Assembly (NCBI GenBank): GCA_014800845.1
Contig: JAAVFJ010000053.1
Span: forward strand, 1 to 64,000
From: Bacteroidales bacterium
Lineage (GTDB): Bacteria; Bacteroidota; Bacteroidia; Bacteroidales; Muribaculaceae
Direction: 5' to 3'
DNA: 64,000 nucleotides
Made by a program: the position numbers and the translations under genes. Of this stretch, positions 44,774 to 53,506 are shown piece after piece. The notes beneath the pieces were generated by a model. It saw only the letters and a program-made list of their open reading frames with translations, made no database searches and had not been told where the DNA came from. Positions within the stretch are counted from its first letter, which is position 1. Each line of letters begins with the position of its first letter.

Positions 44774-46372
44774 ATGGCTGACAACAATCAGCGCTTTCTG
44801 AAGCGTCCGCAAAATAATCCGCAACCCGCTACCGATTCTACCGGCAAGCTGCAACCCCAGTCGTTGGAGCTGGAGGAGATGGTGTTAGGTGCATTGATGC
44901 TTGAGAAAGATGCTTACACCGAGGTGTGCGACCTGCTGGTGCCCGACAGCTTCTATGAGCCCCGTCATCAGAAAATCTATCAGGCCATCAGCACTCTCGG
45001 AGCCAATCAGCGCCCCATCGACATGCTCACCGTGGTGGAGCAGTTGCGCGCCGACGGCACACTGGAAGAGGTGGGGGGCGCCGTGCGCATCACTGAGCTC
45101 ACGGCCGGCGTAACCTCGGCAGCTCATATTGAGTTTCATGCGCGAATCATAGCTCAGAAATACCTGGCGCGCCGATTGATAGCCTTCGCCTCTGACATTC
45201 AGACACAGGCCTTTGACGAGAGTGGTGACATCGACGACCTGCTGCAGGCCGCCGAGGGCTCACTGTTTGAAATCTCGCAGACGCAGCTTAAGCGCGAGGT
45301 GGTTCAGGTAGACTCCGTAATCACTCAGGCCATGCAGCAGATAGAGGCTGCTGCCAACCGCGAAAGCGGCTTGAGCGGCCTCTCCACCGGCTACTCCGAG
45401 CTCGACGCGCTCACCTCAGGCTGGCAGAATTCCGACCTCATCATCATTGCCGCCCGCCCCGCGATGGGTAAGACCGCCTTCGTGCTCTCGATGGCTAAGA
45501 ATATGGCGGTGGACTATAACATCCCTGTGGCTGTCTTCTCGCTGGAGATGAGCAACATACAGCTCGTGAACCGTATGATTTCAAATGTGTGTGAAATCAA
45601 GGGTGAGACCATACGCTCCGGACGCCTCTCAGACCGCGAGTGGGAGCAGCTCAACGCCAGAGTGAAGTTCCTGTTTGGCGCGCCGATGTTTATTGACGAA
45701 ACGCCGGGTCTCTCCATCACGGAGCTGCGCACCAAAGCACGCCGACTGGTGAGAGAACATGGTGTGAAGATAATCATCATTGACTATCTGCAGCTTATGA
45801 ACGCCTCTGGCATGAAGTTTGGCAGCCGCGAGCAGGAGGTGTCCACCATCTCGCGTAACCTCAAGGCACTCGCCAAGGAGCTGAACATCCCCATAATAGC
45901 CCTTTCGCAGCTCAACCGCTCCACTGAGACTCGCGAGGACAAGCGCCCGGTGCTCTCCGACCTGCGTGAGTCAGGCGCCATAGAGCAGGACGCCGACTTC
46001 GTGGCCTTCATCCACCGCCCGGAGTATTATATGCGCTCCGGAGTGGATGCCAACGGCAACGACATTCGCGGACTGGCCGAGTTCATAGTGGCCAAGCACC
46101 GTAGCGGTCAGGTGGGCACAGTGAAGATGCGCTTCACCAGCCAGTACGTGCGCTTTGAAAACTGGGAGGATGGCCGCAGAATAGTGCAGACCACCGTGCA
46201 GAGCCGCATGAATAACGAGAACGGCGATGCCGATGACAATCAGGGTGCACTTCCCCCTCCGGCTGCTTCCCCCTTTGATATAGGCGGATTCGGTGGCGGC
46301 ACCGACCCGTTTGCCTCATCGCCCATGCCCGACATAATGCCGGATCCGGGCGCTCCGCAAGCCCCCTTCTGA
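44774..46372 (+). CDS. dnaB: Replicative DNA helicase DnaB
   Basis: Hexameric 5'-3' helicase at the replication fork, 532 residues. The N-terminal DnaB-N domain starts QSLELEEMVLGALMLEKDAY. The RecA-like helicase domain has Walker A ARPAMGKTAFVLS (about residue 236), VAVFSLEMSNIQLVNRMIS (motif 1a), IIIIDYLQLMNASG (Walker B) and SQLNRSTETREDKRPVLSDLRESGAIEQDADFV, all intact. A Gly/Pro-rich tail (about 495-532) is the variable C-terminus. No intein. The stop overlaps the cls start (TGATG). Confidence 0.97.
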   Translation: MADNNQRFLKRPQNNPQPATDSTGKLQPQSLELEEMVLGALMLEKDAYTEVCDLLVPDSFYEPRHQKIYQAISTLGANQRPIDMLTVVEQLRADGTLEEVGGAVRITELTAGVTSAAHIEFHARIIAQKYLARRLIAFASDIQTQAFDESGDIDDLLQAAEGSLFEISQTQLKREVVQVDSVITQAMQQIEAAANRESGLSGLSTGYSELDALTSGWQNSDLIIIAARPAMGKTAFVLSMAKNMAVDYNIPVAVFSLEMSNIQLVNRMISNVCEIKGETIRSGRLSDREWEQLNARVKFLFGAPMFIDETPGLSITELRTKARRLVREHGVKIIIIDYLQLMNASGMKFGSREQEVSTISRNLKALAKELNIPIIALSQLNRSTETREDKRPVLSDLRESGAIEQDADFVAFIHRPEYYMRSGVDANGNDIRGLAEFIVAKHRSGQVGTVKMRFTSQYVRFENWEDGRRIVQTTVQSRMNNENGDADDNQGALPPPAASPFDIGGFGGGTDPFASSPMPDIMPDPGAPQAPF

Positions 46373-47808
46373 TGCCTATGAATTACGCTGACTTGATATA
46401 TTACGCGGCAGTTGCGGCTTACGCCATATCGGTGTTGAGCTGCATAGTCGTGGTCCTGTCAGAGCGGCGTAATCCCATCAAGTCGCTGGCCTGGGTCATC
46501 GCGCTTATCTTCCTGCCGGTGGCCGGGCTGGTGTTCTACCTGTTTTTCGGCCGCTCCATGCGATCCGTCAGGCTCATCTCGCGCCGCAACAAGCGCAAAC
46601 TCCTCTCGCGTCAGCGTGCGCCCGAAATGGGGGAGACCCTGCGCTCCATGCCTACCGACACCCAGAAGCTCGTCTCCCTGGCCGGCCAACTCACCGGCAA
46701 CCCACTCGCCTCGGCCACCTCGGTGGAAATTTTTACCTCCGGCCGCGAGAAATTCAAGGCGCTGGAAAGGGACATACTCCATGCCCGCCACTCCATAAAC
46801 CTGCAATACTACATCTTCTCCGATGACTCCACCGGCCACCATATAGCCGACCTGCTCATGCAGAAGGCCCGCGAGGGGGTTAAGGTCAGAGTGATCTATG
46901 ACCATGTAGGTTCCTTCTCCGTTCGCACCCGCTTCTTCACGCGCATGCGCAAAGCCGGCGTGGAGGCACACCCCTTCTTCAGAGTCACCTTCCCTCAGTT
47001 TGCCAACCGCATAAACTTCCGCAACCACCGCAAGCTGGTGATTATCGACGACCGCATAGGCTACATCGGCGGCATGAACATAGCCGACCGCTATGTGAAT
47101 GGCGAGGGGCGCGGACGCACCTGGCGCGATACCCATGTGAGAGTGGAGGGGGAGATAGTCGCCGCTATGCTCTACCAATTCTCCGTGGACTGGAACTTCC
47201 TCAAGGAGGACCAGCATATCCTCCCCCTGAATCCGCCTGAGCGAGTGGAGGAGAGTGTGAGCATCCCCGCACAGCTTATCACCTCAGGCCCCACCGACCA
47301 TTGGGCCTCCATAGCGCTCCTCTATCAGAAAGCAATCCTTTCGGCTCACAAATCAGTCTACATACAGACCCCCTACTTCCTCCCCACCGATGCCCTGCTC
47401 AAGGCGCTCCAGACCGCCGCGCTGGCCCACGTGGATGTGCGCATCATGATTCCCGAGCGAAGCGACAGCAGCTTGCTGCGGGCAGCCTCCTTCTCCTATA
47501 TAAATGAATGTCTGCAGGCAGGCATCAAGGTGTATCTCTACAAGCCCGGAATGCTCCATGCCAAGACAATGACCGTAGATGACGAACTGGTGTCCGTAGG
47601 GTCCACCAATTTCGATTTCCGCAGCTTCGAGCATAACTTCGAGGGTAACCTGCTCTTCTACGACAAAGAGGTGAGCCGCCGCTTCCGCGACATCTTCTTC
47701 GCCGACATCAAAGAGAGCACCAAGCTCACGCTCGCCCTCTGGCGCCGCCGCCGCCGCTCGCTGCGAATGGCCGAAAGCATAGCACGCCTCGTCTCCCCGA
47801 TCCTCTGA
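46372..47808 (+). CDS. cls: Cardiolipin synthase (phospholipase D type)
   Basis: 478-residue inner-membrane enzyme joining two phosphatidylglycerols into cardiolipin. Two N-terminal helices (YYAAVAAYAISVLSCIVVVL and SLAWVIALIFLPVAGLVFYLFFG) precede two PLD repeats: NHRKLVIIDDRIGYIGGMNIAD and LHAKTMTVDDELVSVGSTNFDFRS, both with the HxK(x)4D signature. The ATG at 46372 overlaps the dnaB stop; the alternative ATG at 46378 is two codons in. The Bacteroidetes arrangement after dnaB suggests transcriptional coupling without functional link. Catalytic residues are complete. Confidence 0.93.
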   Translation: MPMNYADLIYYAAVAAYAISVLSCIVVVLSERRNPIKSLAWVIALIFLPVAGLVFYLFFGRSMRSVRLISRRNKRKLLSRQRAPEMGETLRSMPTDTQKLVSLAGQLTGNPLASATSVEIFTSGREKFKALERDILHARHSINLQYYIFSDDSTGHHIADLLMQKAREGVKVRVIYDHVGSFSVRTRFFTRMRKAGVEAHPFFRVTFPQFANRINFRNHRKLVIIDDRIGYIGGMNIADRYVNGEGRGRTWRDTHVRVEGEIVAAMLYQFSVDWNFLKEDQHILPLNPPERVEESVSIPAQLITSGPTDHWASIALLYQKAILSAHKSVYIQTPYFLPTDALLKALQTAALAHVDVRIMIPERSDSSLLRAASFSYINECLQAGIKVYLYKPGMLHAKTMTVDDELVSVGSTNFDFRSFEHNFEGNLLFYDKEVSRRFRDIFFADIKESTKLTLALWRRRRRSLRMAESIARLVSPIL

Positions 47809-47879
47809 AGCAAACCACCCATCATCACAAATGCCGCCTATTCCGGCAACCGCGCCGGAGATACTTTTTTGGCATAGAG

Positions 47880-47911
47880 TTTGGTGGGATTAATAATTAT
47901 TTGTATTTTTG
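47880..47911 (+). promoter_or_regulatory. Promoter of the biotin-dependent carboxylase subunit
   Basis: TTTG (47880-47883), exactly 20 bases, TATTTTTG (47904-47911). The leader is about 80 bases. Confidence 0.75.
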
Positions 47912-47998
47912 AGCCAAATTTAAGGGGTGCGGCCCTGCGGGCCAGCCTCCTGATGAATCAGAAATTAAACTAACATTCTCTAATACAACTGAAACACA

Positions 47999-49876
47999 AT
48001 GGCTAAAGTTCTGAAAATCAGAGATCTCACGCTGCGCGATGGCCAGCAGAGTCTCTTCGCGACCCGCCTTAAGCAGGAGTATCTCGATCGTCTGCTCCCC
48101 TTGTATCATGACGCACGTTTCTATATCATGGAAGTGTGGGGCGGTGCAGTGCCCGACTCCGTGATGCGTTACCTCGGCGAAAGCCCCTGGGATCGTCTGC
48201 GCGCATGCTCCAAGGAGATGAAAGGCATCTCACTGCTCTCAGCCCTTTCACGCGGCCGCAACCTCTTCGGCTATGTGCCTTATCCTGACTATGTGCTCGA
48301 AGGTTTCTACAAGGAGGCTATCAAGAATGGCCTTAACGTAATGCGTATCTTCGATGCTCTCAACGATATCGACAATATCAAGGAGTCTATCCGCCTCATC
48401 AATAATCTCGGCGGCATAGCTGACGCTGCTGTCTGCTATACGGTTGACCCCAAAGAGGAGGCTCCCGCCCCCGTGAAGAAGGGCTTCTTCGCCAAGCTCT
48501 TCGGCGGCAGCAAGCAACCCGCGGCTCCCGAGAAAATCTTCACCGATGAGTACTTCGTGCAGAAGGCTGTGGAGATGGAGCGCCTCGGTGCCAAGATGAT
48601 TACTCTTAAGGATATGGCCGGTCTCGTGAACCCCGCCCGTATCTTTACCCTTATGCCCAAGCTGAAGCAGGCTCTGAAGGTGCCCGTGGACTTCCACACT
48701 CACTGTACTCCCGGCTATGGCCTTGCTGCTGTGCTCACCGCTATCATGAAGGGTGTGGACATTGTGGACACCAACATCTGGTGGTTTGGTGGCGGCTCGG
48801 CTGCTCCCGCGCTTGAGCTTATATGGATTTTCTGTCAGAAGCTCGGTATCGAGGTTGATGTCAACATGGACGCTGTGGCCAAGATTCGCAAGGAGCTCAT
48901 CGACGCCCGTAAGAGTCTGGCTGAGTTTGACCTCAACAAGAACAATTGGCCCAAGGACTTCGACGAGGCTTACAAGGCTATGCCGAAGGAGATCGACGCA
49001 GAGTTTGACCGCGCTATCTCCGCTGCCGGTGAAAACCGCGAGGCTGACCTGCTTGATGCCTGCCACAAGATTGAGGCTTACTTCGGTTTCCCGAAGCCCA
49101 ACGAAATCGTTAAGAATGCTGAGGTGCCCGGCGGTATGTACTCCAACATGGTGGCTAACCTGCGCGCCCTCAAGGCTGAAGACGTGCTCGAAGAGGCTAT
49201 GGCCCTCATCCCCAAGGTGCGCCGCGATGCCGGTCTCGTGCCCCTCGTGACCCCCACCAGCCAGATTGTAGGTAGCCAGGCTGTGGCTCTCGCTCTCGAC
49301 CGCCGCAAGGGCGCTCCCGACTATACTAATAAGAACAACCAGTTCATAGGCCTCGTGAAGGGTGAGTATGGCAAGACTCCCGTGGCTATTGATCCCGCTT
49401 TCCGCCAGCAGATCACCGGCGATGCTCAGGAGAAGCCTTACGATGTAAGCTCTTATCGCAAGCCTGCCAACCCCGACTTCGAGGGTCGTCCTCTCGCTCA
49501 GAACGATGAGGAATACCTGCTGCTCCAGCTCCTGCCCGCCGTAGCTATGAACTACCTGAAGAGCGTGCGCAAGGCTGAGAACGAAGCTGCCGCAGCTGCC
49601 GCTCCCAAGGCTGAGGCTGCTGCTCCTCAGGCAGAAGTGAAGGAAGAGGTTCAGATCACCGGTCCCGTGCTCCGCGCCCCGATGGGTGGCAAGGTGCTTG
49701 AGCTTCGTGTGAAGCCCGGCGACAAGGTGAAGATGGGTGACACTTTCCTCGTGTATGAGGCCATGAAGATGGAAAATGACCTCGCAGCCGACCTCGACGG
49801 CGTGGTTAAGCGTGTGCTCGTGGAAGAGGGTGACACCATCGGTACTGATCAGCCCCTGGTAGAGCTCGAAGGCTAA
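47999..49876 (+). CDS. Pyruvate carboxylase subunit B / oxaloacetate decarboxylase alpha subunit
   Basis: 625 residues uniting a carboxyltransferase domain of the HMGL-like TIM-barrel type (TLRDGQQSLFATR at 11-23, VDFHTHCTPGYGLAA metal site, NIWWFGGGSAAPALE) with a central PYC/OADA domain and an Ala/Pro/Lys-rich hinge (about 525-550, e.g. AEAAAPQAEVKEE). A C-terminal biotinyl domain follows, with YEAMKMEND carrying the biotinylated lysine. It exchanges CO2 between biotin and pyruvate/oxaloacetate. No biotin carboxylase gene or membrane decarboxylase subunits are adjacent, so the direction of the reaction cannot be decided here. The narrow codon set suggests high expression, fitting a central role in succinate fermentation. 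Confidence 0.92.
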   Translation: MAKVLKIRDLTLRDGQQSLFATRLKQEYLDRLLPLYHDARFYIMEVWGGAVPDSVMRYLGESPWDRLRACSKEMKGISLLSALSRGRNLFGYVPYPDYVLEGFYKEAIKNGLNVMRIFDALNDIDNIKESIRLINNLGGIADAAVCYTVDPKEEAPAPVKKGFFAKLFGGSKQPAAPEKIFTDEYFVQKAVEMERLGAKMITLKDMAGLVNPARIFTLMPKLKQALKVPVDFHTHCTPGYGLAAVLTAIMKGVDIVDTNIWWFGGGSAAPALELIWIFCQKLGIEVDVNMDAVAKIRKELIDARKSLAEFDLNKNNWPKDFDEAYKAMPKEIDAEFDRAISAAGENREADLLDACHKIEAYFGFPKPNEIVKNAEVPGGMYSNMVANLRALKAEDVLEEAMALIPKVRRDAGLVPLVTPTSQIVGSQAVALALDRRKGAPDYTNKNNQFIGLVKGEYGKTPVAIDPAFRQQITGDAQEKPYDVSSYRKPANPDFEGRPLAQNDEEYLLLQLLPAVAMNYLKSVRKAENEAAAAAAPKAEAAAPQAEVKEEVQITGPVLRAPMGGKVLELRVKPGDKVKMGDTFLVYEAMKMENDLAADLDGVVKRVLVEEGDTIGTDQPLVELEG

Positions 49877-49900
49877 TCCCTCGGGACTCCGACAAAATAT

Positions 49901-49937
49901 TAAGACCGCAGGCTTCGGCTTGCGGTCTTTGCTTTTT
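49901..49937 (+). terminator. Intrinsic terminator after the carboxylase subunit
   Basis: AAGACCGCAGGC, loop TTCG, GCTTGCGGTCTT, then TGCTTTTT. A strong stem with a stable tetraloop and T-run 24 bases after the stop. Confidence 0.9.
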
Positions 49938-49969
49938 GGGGCTGGCTTGGGAGATTTGGGATTTGCGAT

Positions 49970-50108
49970 GGCTGCTGTCTTGGGAGTTTTGGGAGCTATG
50001 GGAGTTTTGGGAGTTAGGGGTATCGCTATTCCGGTGGAGCTCCCAAAATTCCCAAAACTCCCAAAACTCCCTTAGCTCCCAAGAAAACCAAAACTCCCAA
50101 GGCAGCAG
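49970..50108. repeat. GGGAGTTTT-unit long inverted repeat
   Basis: The left arm carries repeated TTGGGAGTTTTGGGAG units flanked by GCTGCTG; the right arm is the near-complement (CTCCCAAAACTCCC units, then GCAGCAGC). The arms are 50-60 bases with a few mismatches. A lone arm of the same type is at 61900-61935. The interval lies between two convergent terminators, in a 324-base gene-free gap with no credible frame. Confidence 0.8.
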
Positions 50109-50113
50109 CTATC

Positions 50114-50152
50114 AAAAAAACAGCGCTTCGGAGGGGACTCCGTTGCGCTGTT
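50114..50152 (-). terminator. rplS intrinsic terminator
   Basis: On the minus strand AACAGCGC, an inner CGGAG/CTCCG hairpin, GCGCTGTT and then seven T. It is 49 bases after the rplS stop. Confidence 0.85.
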
Positions 50153-50200
50153 TGTGCAATCAAAAATGTGCCTTATGGCTTAATAAGCAATTTCAAGCTG

Positions 50201-50560
50201 TTAGGCTTTCTTTACGCCGCGACGCTCTTTGATGCGGGCTTTCTTACCGGTAAGACCACGCAGGTAGTAGAGTTTCGCACGACGCACCTTACCATACTTG
50301 TTTACGGTGATGGAGTCGATGAACGGGCTCTCGATGGGGAAGATACGCTCTACACCGATGCCGTCTGAAACCTTGCGTACGGTGAAACGCTTCTTGTCGC
50401 CTTCGCCGTTGATGCGGATTACAACACCGCGATACTGCTGGATACGCTCCTTGTTACCTTCTTTAATACGATAAGCCACAGTGATAGTGTCGCCGGGGCC
50501 AAATTCGGGATGTTCTTTACGGGTAGCAAAAGCTTCCTCTGCAATCTTAATTAAATCCAT
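50201..50560 (-). CDS. rplS: 50S ribosomal protein L19
   Basis: 119-residue protein at the 30S-50S interface. It shows [29 protein letters not shown] at 20-48 and [26 protein letters not shown] at 58-83, classical L19 sequence, and ends [12 protein letters not shown]. It is single, with its own promoter about 120 bases upstream and its own terminator. The long leader could harbour autoregulation, as leader RNAs of L19 are known in Flavobacteria. No trmD or rimM gene is attached, unlike in many bacteria. Confidence 0.98.
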   Translation of the reverse strand: MDLIKIAEEAFATRKEHPEFGPGDTITVAYRIKEGNKERIQQYRGVVIRINGEGDKKRFTVRKVSDGIGVERIFPIESPFIDSITVNKYGKVRRAKLYYLRGLTGKKARIKERRGVKKA

Positions 50561-50680
50561 TGTTGTGATTATGAATTAGTTAAAACGTTTTGTCTCGCAA
50601 TATACGCGGGCATCTCTACTGAAGCGCCGGTCTGCCTGCGGGGGCATCTGCACGTTTCATCCCACCAGAGATTACGAAAT
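50561..50680 (-). promoter_or_regulatory. Long rplS leader, possible autoregulatory RNA
   Basis: From the predicted start near 50681 to the ATG are about 120 bases, with GC-rich pairing segments (GCCCCCGCAGGCAGACC, GATGCCCGCG) and an AT-rich end near the start codon. Position and length fit a ribosomal-protein leader. I could not match it to a known L19 leader structure. Confidence 0.35.
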
Positions 50681-50686
50681 CGGCTG

Positions 50687-50717
50687 CAAAGTAACGAAAA
50701 ATTTCTTACATACGCAA
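50687..50717 (-). promoter_or_regulatory. rplS promoter
   Basis: Minus strand: TTG (50715-50717), exactly 20 bases, TTACTTTG (50687-50694), one base off TAnnTTTG. Confidence 0.6.
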
Positions 50718-50737
50718 GTTTTATTAACGGGTTAGTG

Positions 50738-50768
50738 TTGGTGAATAGAAGTTTTTTGGTTACTTTTG
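50738..50768 (+). promoter_or_regulatory. Promoter of the 5'-nucleotidase/GH3 operon
   Basis: TTG (50738-50740), exactly 20 bases, TACTTTTG (50761-50768). The predicted leader is about 18 bases, which rules out the TTG start at 50766. Confidence 0.75.
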
Positions 50769-50792
50769 CTAAAAATTAGGTTACTCACAATT

Positions 50793-52376
50793 ATGAGAAA
50801 TTTAACTCGCTTTGTTCTTTCAGCCGCCATGGCTCTCCCTGTGCTCGGCGCGGGGGCGCAGTCGCTCGTACTCCTCCACACTAATGATACCCACTCTCAC
50901 ATAGATGCCGATAAGGGTGTAGGGGGTGTGCTTCAGCGCAAGGCTATAGCCGACAGTGTGCGTGCTGCCGAGAAAAATGTGCTGATGATTGATGCCGGCG
51001 ACATTGTGCAGGGCAGCCTGTATTACAAGCTTTTCCACGGCGAGGTGGAGTACCCCCTTATGGGGCTGCTCGGCTATGATATTCAGATTCTGGGCAACCA
51101 TGAGTTTGACAACGGTGTGGATGAACTGGCCAAGTATTACACCAAGCAGGGTCCGGTGAAGCTCGCCTCTAACTACTCATTTACTCATCCGGAGCTCAAG
51201 AATGTGTTTGAGCCCTGGCTTATCCGTGACATCGACGGCAAGAAAGTAGGCTTCATGGGGCTGAACCTCAATCCGGAGGGTATTATCGGCGAGGCCAACT
51301 CTCAGGGGGTGATATACCGGGATATACTGGCAACGGCTGATTCCACTGCCAAGCTTTTGCGCGACCGGGGTTGTTCGCTCGTAGTGGCCGTGACGCACAT
51401 AGGCTACACTGACGACACTGGCTTGAACCTGCTGACTGACCCTCAATTGGCGGCCGGCACGAGCGGCATAGATATAATAATCGGGGGGCACTCTCACAGC
51501 CTTGTGGCACCTGGTACCGCTCTGCAAAATGTCGTGATGAACCGCGATGGCAAGCCGGTGCTGATTGCTCAGACGGGGCGCTACGGTGCCAATCTGGGCT
51601 ACATAAAGGTAGACTTAAGCAACCCTGAAGTGAGCCGCATGGAGGCGCGTATGATTCCCGTTGCCGGCGTTGATTCCTCGAAGTTCGATTCCCGCGTGAA
51701 GGCCTATATCGCCCCTTACCGCCATGCTGTTGACTCCATTAATGCGCGCGTGATAGCCCGCAACGATTTGGGTTACATGATGAATTCCAAGAAGTATCAT
51801 CAGTCGCGCGAGCTGACTAATCTTACTGCCGACATTGCATCGCTTTACGCTTCACGCATGCTCGATTCCATAGCCGCTCCCGGGCTGCCCCGCAAGGTGG
51901 ATTTCGCTATGATTAACTCCGGCGGCATACGCCTGCCATTTCCGCAGGGCGAAGTGACCGAAGGTCAGGTACTGTCGGCCTTCCCCTTTTCCAACTACCT
52001 TGTGGTGGTGGAGATGAAGGGCAATAAACTGCGGAAGCTCATTGAGCAGGCGGTAAATCAGGGGGGCCAGGGCTTCAGCAAAGAGGTGGTGGCCTATGTC
52101 TACCCATCGGGCAAACCTACTGAGGTATGGATTGACGGTAAACCGCTTGACCCAGAGCGCAACTATTATATTGCCACTCTCGACTATCTTGCCGGCGGCG
52201 GCGATTACATGACGGAGTTCAAGAACGGCCGCGTGGTGGCCGAGGATTCGCGTGAGTTTTGCGCGCCGGTGATGGATTTCATCGTGACCTGTGGCAAAGA
52301 GGGGCGTTCGCTCCCCCGCGATGAGCGTCCGCGCGCAGGGCTTCTTGATGAACACGGCTACCTGATTGAAGAATGA
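50793..52376 (+). CDS. Exported 5'-nucleotidase / metallophosphatase (UshA-like)
   Basis: 527-residue periplasmic or surface nucleotidase with a signal peptide (FVLSAAMALPVLGAGAQS). The N-terminal calcineurin-like domain has LLHTNDTHSHID (di-metal Asp/His), IDAGDIVQGS, GNHEFDNG and IGGHSHS. The C-terminal 5'-nucleotidase substrate domain has NSGGIRLPFPQGEVTEGQVLSAFPFSNYLVVVEMKG and VNQGGQGFSK ... YIATLDYLAGGGDYM. Complete and canonical. The start at 50793 is fixed by the promoter 25 bases upstream. Its stop overlaps the GH3 start (ATGA). Nucleotide salvage next to peptidoglycan or glycan salvage is a plausible pairing. Confidence 0.94.
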   Translation: MRNLTRFVLSAAMALPVLGAGAQSLVLLHTNDTHSHIDADKGVGGVLQRKAIADSVRAAEKNVLMIDAGDIVQGSLYYKLFHGEVEYPLMGLLGYDIQILGNHEFDNGVDELAKYYTKQGPVKLASNYSFTHPELKNVFEPWLIRDIDGKKVGFMGLNLNPEGIIGEANSQGVIYRDILATADSTAKLLRDRGCSLVVAVTHIGYTDDTGLNLLTDPQLAAGTSGIDIIIGGHSHSLVAPGTALQNVVMNRDGKPVLIAQTGRYGANLGYIKVDLSNPEVSRMEARMIPVAGVDSSKFDSRVKAYIAPYRHAVDSINARVIARNDLGYMMNSKKYHQSRELTNLTADIASLYASRMLDSIAAPGLPRKVDFAMINSGGIRLPFPQGEVTEGQVLSAFPFSNYLVVVEMKGNKLRKLIEQAVNQGGQGFSKEVVAYVYPSGKPTEVWIDGKPLDPERNYYIATLDYLAGGGDYMTEFKNGRVVAEDSREFCAPVMDFIVTCGKEGRSLPRDERPRAGLLDEHGYLIEE

Positions 52377-53506
52377 AGCGTTGGCGGGCGATAGGTCTGT
52401 TGATGGTGGTGCTTGGCTTAGCTTGTTCGCGTGGTGGAGCGCCGGCACCTGATACGCCTGTTGCCGAGGCCGCGCCTGCCGATTCCATAGCTGTAGAGGC
52501 CGATTCGCTGCTGCGTACCCTCACGCTTGAGGAGAAGGTGGGGCAGCTCTTTATGCCTGCCGCGTTCACTGCCTCTGACCCTGCCACAGTGCGCCGGCTT
52601 ACCCAATATGTGGCCGATGCCAGGATTGGCGGCATAGTTTTCCTGAAGGGTGACACCGCCTCGATGCATTCGCTCACCTCGCGCCTCGACCGCATATCGC
52701 GCATGCCGCTTATTTATGCCATCGATGCCGAATGGGGCTTGGGAATGAGGCTGGCCGACGCCGAATCATTTCCTCATAACAGCCGCCTGCAGGGGGCTTC
52801 GACCGAGCAGATGTATGATTATGGTCGGCGCGTGGGGCTTGATGCGCGCCGTTTAGGATTGAATATGGTGCTGGGGCCGGTGCTTGATGTGGCTCCTTCG
52901 CGAAATTCGGTGATGTATGACCGTTCATTTGGTGCCGACCCTGAGCGGGTGGCGAGCCTCGGCACCGCCTATTCGCGCGGACTGGAAAGCACCGGCGTAA
53001 TGTCGGTGGCAAAGCATTTTCCCGGCCACGGAGCCACGCGCACCGATTCCCACAAGGCTCTCCCCGTGCTGTCAGCTTCGGCTGAAGAGCTGAAGCGCAC
53101 GGACCTGTTGCCGTTTCGCGAGTACATCAGGAGCGGGCGTAATGACGGCGCCGGTTCCGGCATAATGGTGGGGCATGTGGCCGTCCCGGCGCTTACGGGC
53201 GACAATGTGCCGGCCTCGGTGTCGCCTGTTCTTCTTAGCGGCTTGCTGCGCAAGGAAATGGGCTTTGATGGCCTCGTGATGACCGATGCCATGAATATGG
53301 ATGCCCTCTCGGGGTCCGACAGCCGCTATGTGCAGTGTCTGCTTGCGGGTGCCGACATCATATTGGTGCCTGCCGATACCCGCGTCGCTGAGCGGGAGGT
53401 GATGAAGGCCGTTAGGTCAGGGGTATTGAGTAGGGAGAAACTTGATAGCATCTGCCGCAGGATTCTCGTGCATAAACTCCGCTCACGCCGCCACGAGCAG
53501 CAATGA
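52373..53506 (+). CDS. GH3 beta-N-acetylhexosaminidase-type lipoprotein (NagZ-like)
   Basis: 377-residue glycoside hydrolase family 3 lipoprotein; lipobox VLGLAC (Cys18), then a short Pro/Ala linker. The single TIM-barrel domain has LTLEEKVGQLFMPA (50-63), IDAEWGLGMRL, and the NagZ-type catalytic loop KHFPGHGATRTDSHKALPVL (His dyad), with the Asp nucleophile in MTDAMNMDAL. It lacks the C-terminal GH3-C domain, as do single-domain NagZ proteins. Likely substrate: terminal beta-GlcNAc of peptidoglycan or of host glycans, working outside the cytoplasm. The 3' end overlaps the convergent menA gene by 24 bases. Confidence 0.9.
   Translation: MKRWRAIGLLMVVLGLACSRGGAPAPDTPVAEAAPADSIAVEADSLLRTLTLEEKVGQLFMPAAFTASDPATVRRLTQYVADARIGGIVFLKGDTASMHSLTSRLDRISRMPLIYAIDAEWGLGMRLADAESFPHNSRLQGASTEQMYDYGRRVGLDARRLGLNMVLGPVLDVAPSRNSVMYDRSFGADPERVASLGTAYSRGLESTGVMSVAKHFPGHGATRTDSHKALPVLSASAEELKRTDLLPFREYIRSGRNDGAGSGIMVGHVAVPALTGDNVPASVSPVLLSGLLRKEMGFDGLVMTDAMNMDALSGSDSRYVQCLLAGADIILVPADTRVAEREVMKAVRSGVLSREKLDSICRRILVHKLRSRRHEQQ

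Noticed and set aside
53483-53506. Frameshift or misassembly at the GH3-menA junction
   Set aside because: Both C-termini are of normal length; a short convergent 3' overlap is sufficient.
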